The notes below the pieces were generated by a model. The model was not told where the DNA came from and made no database searches. It worked only from the letters and a program-made list of their open reading frames with translations. Position numbers and translations under genes: made by a program. This document shows positions 45,608 to 57,054 of a stretch of 64,000 nucleotides of DNA, piece by piece. The stretch covers positions 20,568,825 to 20,632,824 of the forward strand of contig NC_068974.1 in NCBI RefSeq assembly GCF_016808095.1. The letters are read 5' to 3'. How positions within the stretch are numbered: position 1 is the first letter of the stretch; every line of letters begins with the position of its first letter. Source of the DNA: Vigna angularis. Taxonomy: Eukaryota > Streptophyta > Magnoliopsida > Fabales > Fabaceae.

Positions 45608-47210
45608 TGTAACACCCCCAACAGAGTGCCACTAGAAAATAACAAAATCCAAAATTTTACGCCAGTTTTTTTTTATTTTAAAAAACATCGCGGAAACAAA
45701 ACCTCAAAAGTCTAAGCGTGTTACAACATAAGGTTCAAACCTTACAAATATCAAATTCATTATTCAAAAACATAAAATTACTTTAAAACATGATAAATTC
45801 CCCATAGCTATTCCCATAACTCTCGTCGTGCTACTCCATCTCTACCTCATCTGCAACGCCATCTACTCCCGTACAAGTACGATCATCATAGGTGGAACCA
45901 CAACCACAAAAGGAAAGGGCGAGTAACTAAGAACCTAACATAGCATATAATTTCAATATCAAAACATCATAACATAGACGATCGTAGTCACAACCTTACA
46001 ATACAACACAATATTCAACTCATAACTCAGATCATCACCACCCAGACTATCATAGTCATAACATTACAATACATCACGGTATTCGAAACAATGACTCAAA
46101 TCATTCTCACAAGCTTCTGTTGTTTCCTTGAATTTTGTTGTACGAAACCTGTTTCGCAAAACAGGATGATTCGAGCCGTCTTCCATTGCAACTTCAGACT
46201 TATCTCCCGGACTCCTCAAGGAATTACGAGTAAAAACTTCGGTTAGGCGCACCCACCTTGCACTATACTCACACGAGACGAAGTCATTGGGCGAGACATC
46301 CAACCCTCTCTAGTCCTCGCGCACGAGGATAGGGTGACACTCAAATCTCAATCTCCGCAGAGCACTCAACACACTATCGTATCGCAATACAAACACCATC
46401 GATTTGACAAAAATTCTAAGGAAATGACAGAACACTTGCTCTCACAACTTCACCATCACAATTATACTCAGATCACCATCATATACAAAGTCAACCAAAT
46501 TCCTTGACTAACAATTTAATAAAAAAATCACAAATAATTAAATAACTTAATTTAATTATTTATCCTATTGTTGCACCCTCGTGAAATTACTAATTTCACA
46601 CTTCCATAAACTAGAACAACATTTCTACTGCACCCCCACTTTTACTAAAATTCCCAACACCAAAGAAAACACCTAATTCCAATACACCCCTTTTTACTCT
46701 AAACACACTCCCTTCTACATCTAACTTTTCAAGTGGGCCCCAAGGCTATTAAATTATATTTTCTCTCACCAAGTGAACCCCACTTAAAATATTCTTTTCT
46801 CATCAAAACTCTCTTTCTCTCTCCTTTCGCAACTTTTTACGTAACCAAACCCTCATCCTTCCCTCTTTCTCTTTCATTTTCCATTCATTTATACAAAACT
46901 CTACTTCACCCACCTTTCCCCACAATTATCGTGGCCTCACTTTCACTGTCTTTTCTAATGGTAAAAGGTACACACTTCATTCCATGCACCAACACCATTT
47001 ACGTAACCACCTCTCCTCACACTTCCACTTTTTTTTCTTTTCTTGTCTCTCCTTCATTTATTACACGCGGCCCCAATTACACACATGCCCTTTAATTTGT
47101 TTTTCTCTTCACTCTCTCCACCAAATTTACATTGCAACACAGACTCACTCCCACACTCCTTCATTCCTTCTCTTTTGACTTTTCAACCTCTTCACTCTCT
47201 CCACCAAATT
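45608..47210 (-). repeat. Truncated LTR of another Ty3/gypsy element
   Basis: It starts with TGTAACACCCCC at 45608, a start often seen in chromovirus-type LTRs. Its interior (46064-46303) has an open minus-strand frame of 79 codons that I consider LTR sequence rather than a gene, and 46730-47200 is strongly pyrimidine-rich. It ends at 47210, where Ogre leader sequence begins. Orientation is uncertain. A 20-bp direct repeat (TTCACTCTCTCCACCAAATT) occurs at 47108-47127 and 47191-47210, the second copy touching the junction. Confidence 0.5.
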
Positions 47211-47434
47211 ATGCACATCCAAACCCTCACCTGCAAAACAACCAGAAAAATTCCCAGGCAGATATAAACATATTGTCTACCCTAGGGTTTAATATTCAAC
47301 AATTATTGCAATTATTCAAAATATCAAGCATAGATAGAGAAAAGGGAAAGAAAAACACATAAGCAAAACCACATCGAATTCGCGCATCTAATTAAATGGC
47401 TCGACTCTCTAATATCCCTAGTGGAGTCGCCATC
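47211..47434 (-). repeat. Extra Ogre primer site and 5' leader next to the 3' LTR
   Basis: This segment matches 63398-63621 base for base apart from about four differences. It includes the primer binding site TCCCTAGTGGAGTCGCCA (47415-47432, plus-strand view) that normally lies only after a 5' LTR. Here it follows the 3' LTR of the main Ogre element. It therefore belongs to a second Ogre copy, truncated at 47211, whose 5' LTR is the same LTR. Confidence 0.85.
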
Positions 47435-48030
47435 TGTCGCAACCGGAATCGCGACGGGACGACGATCCAAAAAAGAAACGAGTTTTTTGAAAAGAGATTT
47501 GGAGTCGCCACCATAGTTTATTCTGGAAAACTACGGAAAAACCATAAAATAATAAGACACGGTCCACGAAAACCATATTCTGGGTTCGGGAGTCAGTTAC
47601 GCGTAGGGAAGGTGTTAGCACCCTACAACGCCTGCCCTAAGGCAGTACCTTTAACTAAATGCACGAATATGATGTGGTTTTCAAAATGTTTAACTATTCC
47701 CTAAAATAAAATTCTAAATAAACAAAATATATTTTTTAGTTTTTTGGGCCCGACAAGGATTGACCTTGCTCCTACGTATTCTCATTCAAAATGAGAAATC
47801 AGGGTTACGTAGTTCTTTTGGAAACTGCTTGAAAAGTTTGTTTGAGAAATTTGTTTGAGAAATTGATTATGGATAATGATTTTGGATTTTTGGGAAATGA
47901 ACCTGACAAGGACTAGCCTTGCTCCTACGTATCTCCACTTTTGATAGAGAATCAAGGGTAACGTAGTTCTAGCTGAGAGATTACTTGTAGTTTGGGAATA
48001 TTTTAGTATTTTTAATAAAGAAGGAAAAGG

Positions 48031-48500
48031 TTTTCTAGCACAAGGACTACGCGAGCGGTCGCACGTGTGCTTAAACCTTTTCAAAATATTTTTATTTGAT
48101 TTTTAACTTTTGTAAAAAAAAAGAAAAAGTTTTTCAGCACAAGGCCTACGCGAGCGGTCGCACGTGTGCTTAAAACCTTTTCAAAATATTTTTATTTGAT
48201 TTTTAACTTTTGTAATAGAAAAGGAAAAGATTTTCAGCACAAGGCCTACGCGAGCGGTCGCACGTGTGCTTAAACCTTTTCAAAATATTTTTATTTGATT
48301 TTTAACTTTTGTAAAAGAAAAGGAAAAGATTTTCAGCACAAGGCCTACGCGAGCGGTCGCACGTGTGCTTAAAACCTTTTCAAAATATTTTTATTTGGTT
48401 TTTAACTTTTGTAAAAGAAAAGGATAAGATTTTCAGCACAAGGCCTACGCGAGCGGTCGCACGTGTGCTTAAACCTTTTCAAAATATTTTTGTAAATTCT
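48031..48500 (+). repeat. Tandem repeat of 99-100 bp in the Ogre LTR
   Basis: Five units start near 48038, 48137, 48237, 48336 and 48436. Each has GCACAAGGCCTACGCGAG, CGGTCGCACGTGTGCTT and an AT-rich CAAAATATTTTTATTTGATT tail. CACGTG palindromes recur once per unit. Confidence 0.92.
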
Positions 48501-48639
48501 TTAATTTAAACTATAAATATTGTATTATTACATATATATTTTAGGATAAGTAGATGTCTAAAATAAATAGATAGAACAAAATAAAATAAGGAAAAAAATA
48601 AATAAAAATAAAATAAATAAACAAAAGAAATGGAAGTGG

Positions 48640-49335
48640 CCGAACGGACGTTGGGGACAGATTCAGAATAACGAGCGTTCGTTGGGGAGAGAACGAACGT
48701 TCATTGGGGGATATAACGGACATTTAGAAATGGAAACTGAATAAGGAGCGTTCGTTGGGGAGAGAACGAACGTTCGTTGGGGGATATAACGGACGGACGT
48801 TGAAAAGGGCACTGAATGACGAGCGTTCGTAGGGAGAGGACGAACAGACGTTGTTGAAATGACGAGCGTTCGTCGAAAGAGATAACGAACGGACGTTGGG
48901 AACGAAGACTGAATGACGAACGCTCATTGTTGGAATGACGAGCGTTCGTCGAGAGAGATAACGAACGGACGTTGGGAACGAAGACTGAATGACGAACGCT
49001 CATCGTTGGAATGACGAACGGACGTTTAGACAGGGAAGCCTAATGACGAACGCTCGTTGTTGAAATGCGAACGGACGTTTAGACAGGGAAGCTGAATAAC
49101 GAGCGTTCGTTGAGGAGATGACGAACGGACGTTGAAGAAATTGAGGCTGAATGACGAGCGTTCGTTGTATAGATAGTTATCAAACGCTTCGTCCAAGAAA
49201 TGGCCGAACGGACGTTTGGATAAGAGGTTAAGTAACGAGCGTCCGTTGTACAGATAGTTACCAAACGGTCCGTCCAGGAAATGGCCGAACGGACGTTTGG
49301 ATAAGAGGATAAATAACGAACGTTCCAAAAAAGAC
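48640..49335 (+). repeat. Degenerate AACGTT-rich repeat in the Ogre LTR
   Basis: Over twenty copies of CGAACGGACGTT, GAGCGTTCGTT or ACGAACGTTCGT occur at irregular spacing, with longer duplicated blocks (for example about 48865-48920 against 48935-48990). Apparent minus-strand proteins rich in NERSSF/NVRS are only its translation. Confidence 0.85.
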
Positions 49336-50834
49336 CTAAGGTTCCCGGACGTGCGTTCATTTCTGGGCCTGGCCCAGTCGAATGGTTTCTAACCTAGAAT
49401 TTCCTAGGGGTTCAGGAGGTTCATCCTCATTCCCCACTCCCCAGCTCACGCCTTCTCTAGAGACCCAAGGTCTCCTGCTCTGCACCACAAACTCACCGCC
49501 GCCTCTGCCATAACCGGCCACCGTCGTCTCAACCAGAACACGCCTTGGCCTTGCCGGCGACAACTCGCGCCACCAGAACCACCACCAGCCACGACGCCAC
49601 CGTCTCCACTTTTCTCTCTTCGAAAACAGCGATTCCCAGGGAGGGTCTTCCTCCGCCTTCATCTCCGATCCCTCCGTGTCATCAACACCCATCATCATCA
49701 TTTTCACCATTGCTAAAACCTCCACGACGATCACAACCACTGCCACGATAAGGCTCCCCGTGCCTATCCTCGTCTACCTCCTCGGCCACCTCCACGGCCA
49801 CCTACACGGACACCATCACCTGCCAGGACAACTTTAGCGACGTCGCCGCCACCACCACACAACAGACTACCACTTCCAACCCGCCAACCACGAAATAACC
49901 AGCCACTCTCTTCCTCTTAAGCCTGCCCAAAGTAGGGGTATTAAGCCATCACCTCCATCGTCCCATTCATCCTCACCGAAAGAGCAATTCCAGTGGAGGA
50001 GACTTCGAATTTCAGGGGGTCCATTTGAGTCTTGGGATGTAAGGGTTTCACGAAAAATGGTGCAATGAATAAAGTGGATATTACTGGGTTAGCGTTTTTT
50101 GCCGTGTTTTTTACTGGGTTTCCAACGAAACATTATGTATGTATATGGTAACTATGGAATCGAGCTGACCAATGATGATAACAAGCGGTCATGGAGAAGG
50201 ATGATGACCACACACCATAATGTTTTTGAACAGATTATAGGCAATGCTCGTATGCATTATCAAACACTATCATTCTATATTTATCATGCCTCATGAGAAT
50301 GAGAATAAAGGATAAGTTGTATACCTGAGAATTCCTCTGATATTCGTCACTTCTGATATCCTCTGCCTCCCTCCGATGATCTCCTCCTGTCACCTTCTAA
50401 AACCCTTCTCCTCTCTGATATCTCTCTCTTTTTTCCTTTTTCAAAGATCTTGGAAAAAATCCCCCTTCTAACCACCTGGTCTCCCCCTTTTCACTTTCCA
50501 AAAATCTTGGAAATATTCCTCTAACCACCTGGTCTCCCTCACTCCCAGACACGCCTCCCATACGCCATTTTCACCGTTTTCTATTTTTTTTTATTTCAAT
50601 TTTTTTTTTACATTATTTTTAATTTTATTTTTCAAATTTTCAATTATTTTGATTAATTAACTCTATTAAAACAAAATGAATATAAGAAATAAAAGAGAAA
50701 TTGAATTAAAAGCAAAGACCTAAATACATTAAAATAGAATAAAACAAAAGGTAAAATAAAATAAAAGGAAAATAATAAAAAAACCAATAAAAACACGTTT
50801 TTTTTTACAACCCGGACAAAATTGAGTGTTGACA

Positions 50835-50849
50835 GCTGCCCCTCTTTAC
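50835..50849 (-). promoter_or_regulatory. Ogre polypurine tract
   Basis: On the minus strand AAAGAGGGGCAGC directly precedes the TG of the 3' LTR. It primes second-strand synthesis and fixes the LTR boundary at 50834. Confidence 0.8.
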
Positions 50850-50944
50850 TTAGATATTACTAAATAATATGAAAGAAAACGGACAAAATAATTCAAATCA
50901 CGATGTTGAATGACCAATGTCAAGTAAAGTACCAGTAACAAAAA

Positions 50945-51645
50945 ACTAAAACCTGGATTTGACCATTGCCTCGCAGAGGGCCAAACTCACAAAATAGAAA
51001 TTTAAATCCGACCATTGCCGTGCAGAGGGCCGATAACAGAAAACTAAAACCTGGATTTGACCATTGCCTCGTAGAGGGCCAAACTCACAGAACAGAAATT
51101 TACATCCGACCATTGCCATGCAGAGGGTCGATAACAGAAAACTAAAACCTGGATTTGACCATTGCCTCGCAGAGGGCCAAACTCACAGAACAGAAATTTA
51201 AATCCGACCATTGCCATGCAGAGGGTCGATAACAGAAAACTAAAACCTGGATTTGACCATTGCCTCGCAGAGGGCCAAACTCACAGAACAGAAATTTAAA
51301 TCCGACCATTGCCATGCAGAGGGCCGATAACAGAAAACTAAAACCTGGATTTGACCATTGCCTCGCAGAGGGCCAAACTCACAGAACAGAAATTTAAATC
51401 CGACCATTACCATGCAGAGGGCCGATAACAGAAAACTAAAACCTGGATTTGACCATTGCCTCGTAGAGGGCCAAACTCACAGAACAGAAATTTAAATCCG
51501 ACCATTGCCATGCAGAGGGCCGATAACAGAAAACTAAAACCTGGATTTGACCATTGCCTTGCAGAGGGCCAAACTCACAGAACAAAAATTTAAATTCGAC
51601 CATTGCCATGCAGAGGGCCGATAACAACAAATTAAAACCTTGATT
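50945..51645 (+). repeat. Tandem repeat of 98 bp in the Ogre 3' untranslated region
   Basis: The phrase CCTGGATTTGACC recurs at 50952, 51050, 51148, 51246, 51344, 51442, 51540 and, diverged, 51638: an exact 98-bp period, seven units. Each unit is a dimer of two similar halves (GACCATTGCCTCGCAGAGGG and GACCATTGCCATGCAGAGGG). Ogre/Tat 3' UTR repeats are a known source of satellite DNA. Confidence 0.95.
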
Positions 51646-53432
51646 TGTAGCTTTGAAAAGTTGATAAATGCCGAGTTAAACATGAAGATTTTACAAACAA
51701 TTATCCTCGCTTCCTCTGAGATGATGTTATGTCATGATGGTGCATGGATGCATAGACACATGAGACTTTCATTTTTTTTTTTTTTTTTTTTTGAAAATTC
51801 CATGCTTGGAATCCATTGTTAATATTGTCATCAAACACGATGTACGTTCAAAACGCATTCCTTAAAAACAACGTTGATAGGTATAGAACCCTTTGATGAG
51901 CAGGAAGAAAGTGTAACCCTGAGTTAAAATTCTTTTTATCGCTTTTTGCAATCCAAATTAACTTGAACCCTGTAGGATGTGGAAGAATGGTTATGAAAAG
52001 CAGATGAATAATGATTTTCTGTGAGCAAATATTAACGTATGTGTGTCTCTCATTTGGGGAAAAGTGATATTAACATGTTGTGCTCCCATACTGCCCCAAT
52101 TTTGCACAATGGAAAAGTGAAAATATTTGGGTATGAAAGATTCCCCCCAAATTGGATGATCTTTGATTGACAGGGAGATTTTTTTTTTTTTTTTTTTTTT
52201 TTTTTGAAGATAACACTGAATTGTGTCGTTCACTACATCATTCTGTTTCAAAGTTAAATTCGTGAGAAAGATTAGGACCAACAATCTTCAGTCAGCGTGG
52301 ACTTTTATGGGCTTGTACCGTGGCTAAAGGTCAAAGGGTTTTGAAAGAAAGGATAACAAAGGCCCAAATAGGTGTTTGACGGTTACAGTCTTTAAACAAG
52401 AATCATTTGCAAGGTGCCCAGTCAACTGTCTTTAGGGATTTGAACTTCAGGCATCCTTTATTTTTCATTGTTGTTTTTTTTTTCCTTTCTTTTGGATCAT
52501 TCTTTTCGTTGCCCCTATTGTGGTCTTTTATGATACTTTCCTTTTCATTTCTGTTTTTTTTTTTTTATATATAGATTTTCTCCTCAACTTTGGATGCTTA
52601 TGATGTACCCTTTTAAATTGACGTCGACATGCTAATGATTCTTGTCTAGGGTGATGAAAACAGTTATGAATTTTGGCTCAAAAGGGGTGCAATTGGATGA
52701 ACTGCTTTTGACAATTGGATAACGAAAAAATGGCCACACGTCATTCCGAATCTTGTTTGTCTGACTTTCTCTTGAATTTAAACCTGAACGAAACTATGTA
52801 GTGCCTGACACATCAACTTCATTTTACCTTTGTTTTGTTTCCTTTGTTTTCTCCTTCTTCCTTTTATTTTATTTTATTTTATATATCTCCCTAATCAACG
52901 GATTATCGGTAATATGTAACATGATGAAAACTGCCCCAATATTAGGCGTATGGCGAAATCCTTCGTCTTATAGGAAACGAAAAAATTAGGGTTCAAGTAA
53001 TGTGAATGCAGATGCTTTATCAAGAAAAGAAACACCGATTACACCCAAAACCTTGAATCAGGAAAAGACTCACCAACGGTATTTTTCAAAACCTTTTTTT
53101 TTTCGAAAATACTATGTCCTTGACAACTTTATTAACAACAAACTCAACATGTGACCTCTTTTTTTTCGTTTTTCCTTTTTCGACATCCTCCAGGACCGAG
53201 CTCGCCAACTTGATATACCTGTGATGCTTTTATCAACACGCGTTTACTTATTTTCATTTTCCCTTGACTACTTAACAGCTCAGCGTGACATGCAATATTT
53301 CAGATGGAATGCAAACAAACAAAGTATGAATGAAATCACGTGAACTTTATTTAGTGAAAAAAAACACAGAGTACAATAAGCTTTAAAGATAATATCAACA
53401 TCCCCTTAATAGCAACCACTATAACGGAATCA
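51646..53432 (-). other. Ogre 3' untranslated region, non-coding
   Basis: AT-rich stretch between the 98-bp array and the integrase stop. It contains poly-T runs at about 51770-51793 and 52178-52205 on the plus strand (poly-A in the element RNA) and no coding region that I can support. Confidence 0.6.
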
Positions 53433-54815
53433 TCAGGCGTAGAACTTTTTTACTGCATCAGAATTAACTGGCAATGGTAACTCCTCCCCGTCCATTCTCG
53501 TGAGAATTAGTGCCCCACCAGAAAATGCTTTCTTCACTACAAATGGCCCTTCATAATTTGGAGTCCATTTGCCTCTATGATCCTTTTGTATAGGTAGAAT
53601 CTTCTTCAACACCAGCTCACCTTCATGAAATTCTCTTGTGTGTACCTTTTTGTCAAATGCCTTCTTCATTCTTCTTTGGTATAATTGTCCATGGCATACT
53701 GCTGTTAATCTTTTTTCATCGATGAGATTGAGCTGGTCGAAACGAGCTTGAACCCACTCAGCCTCTTCTAATTGGGTTTCCATTAAAACTCGTAAGGACG
53801 GAATTTCCACTTCAAACGGAAGTACTGCCTCCATTCCATATACAAGCGAGAAAGGCGTTGCCCCAGTCGATGTTCGTACCGAAGTGCGATAACCATGTAA
53901 AGCAAAAGGAAGCATTTCATGCCAATCCTTATATGTGACCACCATCTTCTGCACAATCTTCTTGATATTTTTGTTAGCAGCCTCCACTGCCCCATTCATC
54001 TTTGGACGATAAGGAGAAGAATTAAGATGATGAATTTTGAACTCCTCACATAACTCTGTCATCATCTGGTTGTTTAAGTTAGTGGCATTATCAGTGATGA
54101 TCCTATTAGGGAGCCCGTATCTGCAAATCAACTCCCTTTTTATGAACTTGGTCACCACCTTTCTAGTCACATTAGCATAAGAAGCAGCCTCAACCCATTT
54201 GGTGAAGTAATCGATTGCGACTAATATGAAACGGTGTCCATTTGATGCCTTTGGCTCTATAGCTCCGATGACATCTATTCCCCACATCGAAAAGGGCCAT
54301 GGCGCAGACAACACGTTCAAGGTCGTGGGTGGCATATTGATATTATTTGCGTATACCTGGCATTTCTCACACTTTCTCACATGTGTACAACAATCATTTT
54401 CCATAGTCAACCAAAAATACCCCGCTCTCAGTATCTTCCTGGCCATTGAGTGCCCATTCATGTGCGTGCCAAATGTACCCTCGTGTACTTCTTTTAGTAT
54501 CAGCTCGGCTTCTTTTGCATCTACGCATCTAAGGAGAACCATGTCATGATTCCTCTTATATAGAATATCCCCACTCAAAATGAAACTGCCAACCAACCTC
54601 CTTAACGCCCTTTTATCGTTTTCTGATGCCTTCTCTGGATATTCTCGGGTCCTAAGATAATGCCTGATATCAAAGTACCAAGGTTTACCATCTACCTCCT
54701 CTTCGATGAAATGACAATATGCTGGCTTCGCATGACTCTTCATTTCAATCATTGGCAATTCTGCATCTTGATCAACTTCAAACATTGATGACAAGGTAGC
54801 CAATGCGTCTGCTAA
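53433..54815 (-). pseudogene. Ogre integrase part of Pol
   Basis: This is the downstream section of pol, separated from RT-RNase H by the TAA at 54816-54818 but in the same frame. It begins with the link from the second RNase H (ALATLSSMFEV). The HHCC zinc region (HMNGHSMARKIL ... CCTHVRKCEKCQVY) and the catalytic region follow (WPFSMWGIDVIG, IDYFTKWVEA, IITDNATN, NGAVEAANKNIKK). The C-terminal domain (GELVLKKIL ... KWTPNYEGPFVV) leads to a normal end (VKKFYA). The integrase would insert the cDNA. Its own sequence looks intact, but without the upstream stop being bypassed it is not made as part of Pol; the Met at 54803 is unlikely to be a real start. Confidence 0.88.
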
Positions 54816-56877
54816 TTAATTATCTTCTCGCGGTATGTGATTAAACGTGATGGAATCAAAATACTCAATTAATCCCCTGATGTAAGCTTGGTATGGAATT
54901 AATTTAGTATCCCTAGTCTCCCATTCTCCCTTCAATTGATGGATGACCAAAGCTGAATCTCCGTATACATCCAGAATTTTTGCTTTAGACTCTATTGCTG
55001 CTCGAATACCCATGGCACAAGCTTCATATTCTGCGATATTATTCGTGCAATTAAAACACAACCTTGCCGTCATTGGAATGTATTGATTCTTAGGAGAGAT
55101 AAGCACTGGCCCTATTCCATGCCCCATTACATTCGAGGCCCCATCGAATAATACCGTCCAGGCTTTTTCATTTTTGTCCTCTTTGTTCTCAGCAAATAAA
55201 GCCATGATATCTTCATCAGGAAACTCAGGTTGCATTGGCTGATAATCACTAATGGGTTGATGGGCTAAATATTCCGCTAAAGCGCTACCCTTGATAGATT
55301 TCTGAGTAACATATACAATGTCGTACTCCGATAGTAGCATCTGCCATCGAGCTATTCTTCCAGTGAGAGCGGGCTTTTCGAAAATATACTTGATAGGATC
55401 CATTTTAGATATCAACCAGGTAGAGTGACTCAACATGTATTGCCTTAAACAATGAGTAGCCCACGCCAGTGCACAACAAGTTCGCTCTAACGACGAATAT
55501 CGTTGTTCGCAATCTGTGAATCTCTTGCTCAAGTAATATATAGCATGCTCTCTTTTCCCGTCTTCATCATGCTGACCCAATACACAACCCATTGAATTAT
55601 CCAATACGGTCAAATACAAAATGAGCGGTCTTCCTGGCATAGGTGGACGCAACACAGGAGGGTTTTGCAGGTATTGTTTGACCTTTTCGAAAGCAACTTG
55701 ACAATCTTCATTCCAGACTACAGCCTGATTTTTCCGTAGCAACTTGAACATTGGTTCGCAAGTAGCAGTTAATTGGGAGATGAACCTAGCAATGTAGTTC
55801 AATCTTCCTAGAAAACCTCGAACCTCCTTTTCTGTTCTGGGCGTAGGCATTTCCGTTATCGCTCTTACTTTGTCAGGATCAACTTCTATCCCTCTTTGGC
55901 TGACAATAAAGCCCAACAATTTTCCAGACTTTACTCCAAACGTGCATTTGGCAGGATTTAACCTGAGTTTGTACTTTCTCAGTCTCTCAAATAATTTCCT
56001 TAGATTGAAAATATGCTCCTCTTCTGATTCCGACTTTGCAATCATGTCATCCACATAAACTTCAATTTCCTTATGCATCATATCATGAAAGAGTGTCACC
56101 ATTGCCCTTTGGTATGTTGCTCCAGCATTCTTGAGTCCGAAAGACATCACCTTATAACAAAATGTTCCCCATAACGTGATAAAGGTCGTTTTTTCCATAT
56201 CTTCCGGTGCCATTTTAATTTGATTATATCCCGAGAATCCGTCCATGAACGAAAATAACGAAAATTTGGCCGTATTATCAACCAGAGTATCGATGTGTGG
56301 TAACGGGAAATTATCTTTCGGACTTGCACGATTCAAATCACGATAGTCAACACACATTCGAACTTTCCCATCCTTCTTAGGCACTGGTACAACATTCGCT
56401 ACCCATTGTGGGTATCTTGCCACAGCCAAAAATCCTGCGTCAAATTGCTTTTGGACCTCCTCTTTAATTTTTAGTGACATTTCCGGCTTCATCCTTCTTA
56501 GTTTTTGCTTGATTGGAGGGCATTCTGGCTTGAGTGGGAGCCTATGCTGCACAATATCAGTATCTAGACCCGGCATATCATTGTAAGACCACGCGAACAC
56601 ATCTTTAAACTCCTTCAACAGGGCACGCAAACTTTCCCTCACTTCCGTTTTCATACTAGTACCGATTTTCACTTCCCTTATCTCATCCTTCTCTCCCAAG
56701 TTGAGTATTTCAATCTCCTCCTGATGGGGTTTTATCTCCTTAGATTCTTGTTCCACTAATCTCAACAATTCTGGAGAGGGTTCCACATCATCTTCAAAAT
56801 CATCTTCCGTATTATTGATAGGGTGCTCAAAATTAGGAACATTGATATCGTTATTTTCAAAACAATCATTGTCACAT
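54816..56877 (-). pseudogene. Ogre RT and two RNase H domains of Pol
   Basis: The exon is predicted to start at 56877 after the intron; the Met at 56786 is inside it. Reverse transcriptase has VDYRDLNRASPKDNFPLP, SFMDGFSGYNQI, SFGLKNAGATYQ and the catalytic YVDD (residues 244-247 counted from that Met). RNase H follows (YYLSKRFTDCEQRYS ... LSEYDIVYV), then the archaeal-type RNase H (WTVLFDGASNVMGHGIG ... NIAEYEACAMGI ... VYGDSALVIHQLKGEW), the signature of the Tat/Ogre lineage. A TAA at 54816-54818 ends the reading just after HIPREDN, before integrase. The stop fits one C-to-T change. Confidence 0.9.
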
Positions 56878-57054
56878 CTACATCATTTAAATTTATGAAA
56901 AAGTATAAATAAATAAGATAAACAAAGAAAAATGCCAAATGATGATGAAATGCATCTTTATTATCACGCTGAGTGAAAAGTAAAAAAAAATCAATCCGCA
57001 AAACTTCAGTTCTAAAGCCCCAATCGAAACTATAAGCTTAATTAAAACTATTAC
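56878..57054 (-). other. Predicted Ogre intron between gag-pro and pol
   Basis: On the minus strand a GTAATAG donor at 57054 and a GATGTAG acceptor ending at 56878 bound a 177-nt, T-rich stretch. It begins at the end of the protease/G-patch reading (LPVMLNVN) and ends in the acidic region before RT. Removing it keeps the pol frame. Ogre elements are known to carry a spliced intron at this place. Expression is not tested. Confidence 0.75.

Larger units (their letters stand above)
47435..50834 (-). repeat. Ogre LTR, complete copy (3' LTR of the main element)
   Basis: On the minus strand it runs from TGTCAACACTCAATTTTG to GGTTGCGACA, 3400 bp. The low end (47435-47813) matches 63622-64000 with one difference seen by eye (A/G at 47690/63877), so insertion is recent. 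It contains a 99-100 bp tandem array, a degenerate CGAACGGACGTT repeat and a GC-rich block at 49390-49930 that would be near the promoter or transcribed leader. Multi-kilobase LTRs are an Ogre hallmark. Confidence 0.88.

Noticed and set aside
46064..46303. 79-codon minus-strand open frame
   Set aside because: It lies inside LTR-like sequence that starts TGTAACACCC and has no protein family features.
47396..47704. 102-codon plus-strand open frame, repeated at 63583-63891
   Set aside because: It is conserved only because it spans the duplicated LTR edge and primer site, and runs antisense to the element.
49357..49746. 129-codon minus-strand open frame in the Ogre LTR
   Set aside because: Tryptophan/arginine-rich translation of a GC-rich non-coding LTR block; no conserved motif.
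50945..51645. Regular array resembling a CRISPR locus
   Set aside because: The 98-bp units are repeated throughout with no unique spacers, and the array lies in a plant retrotransposon 3' UTR.
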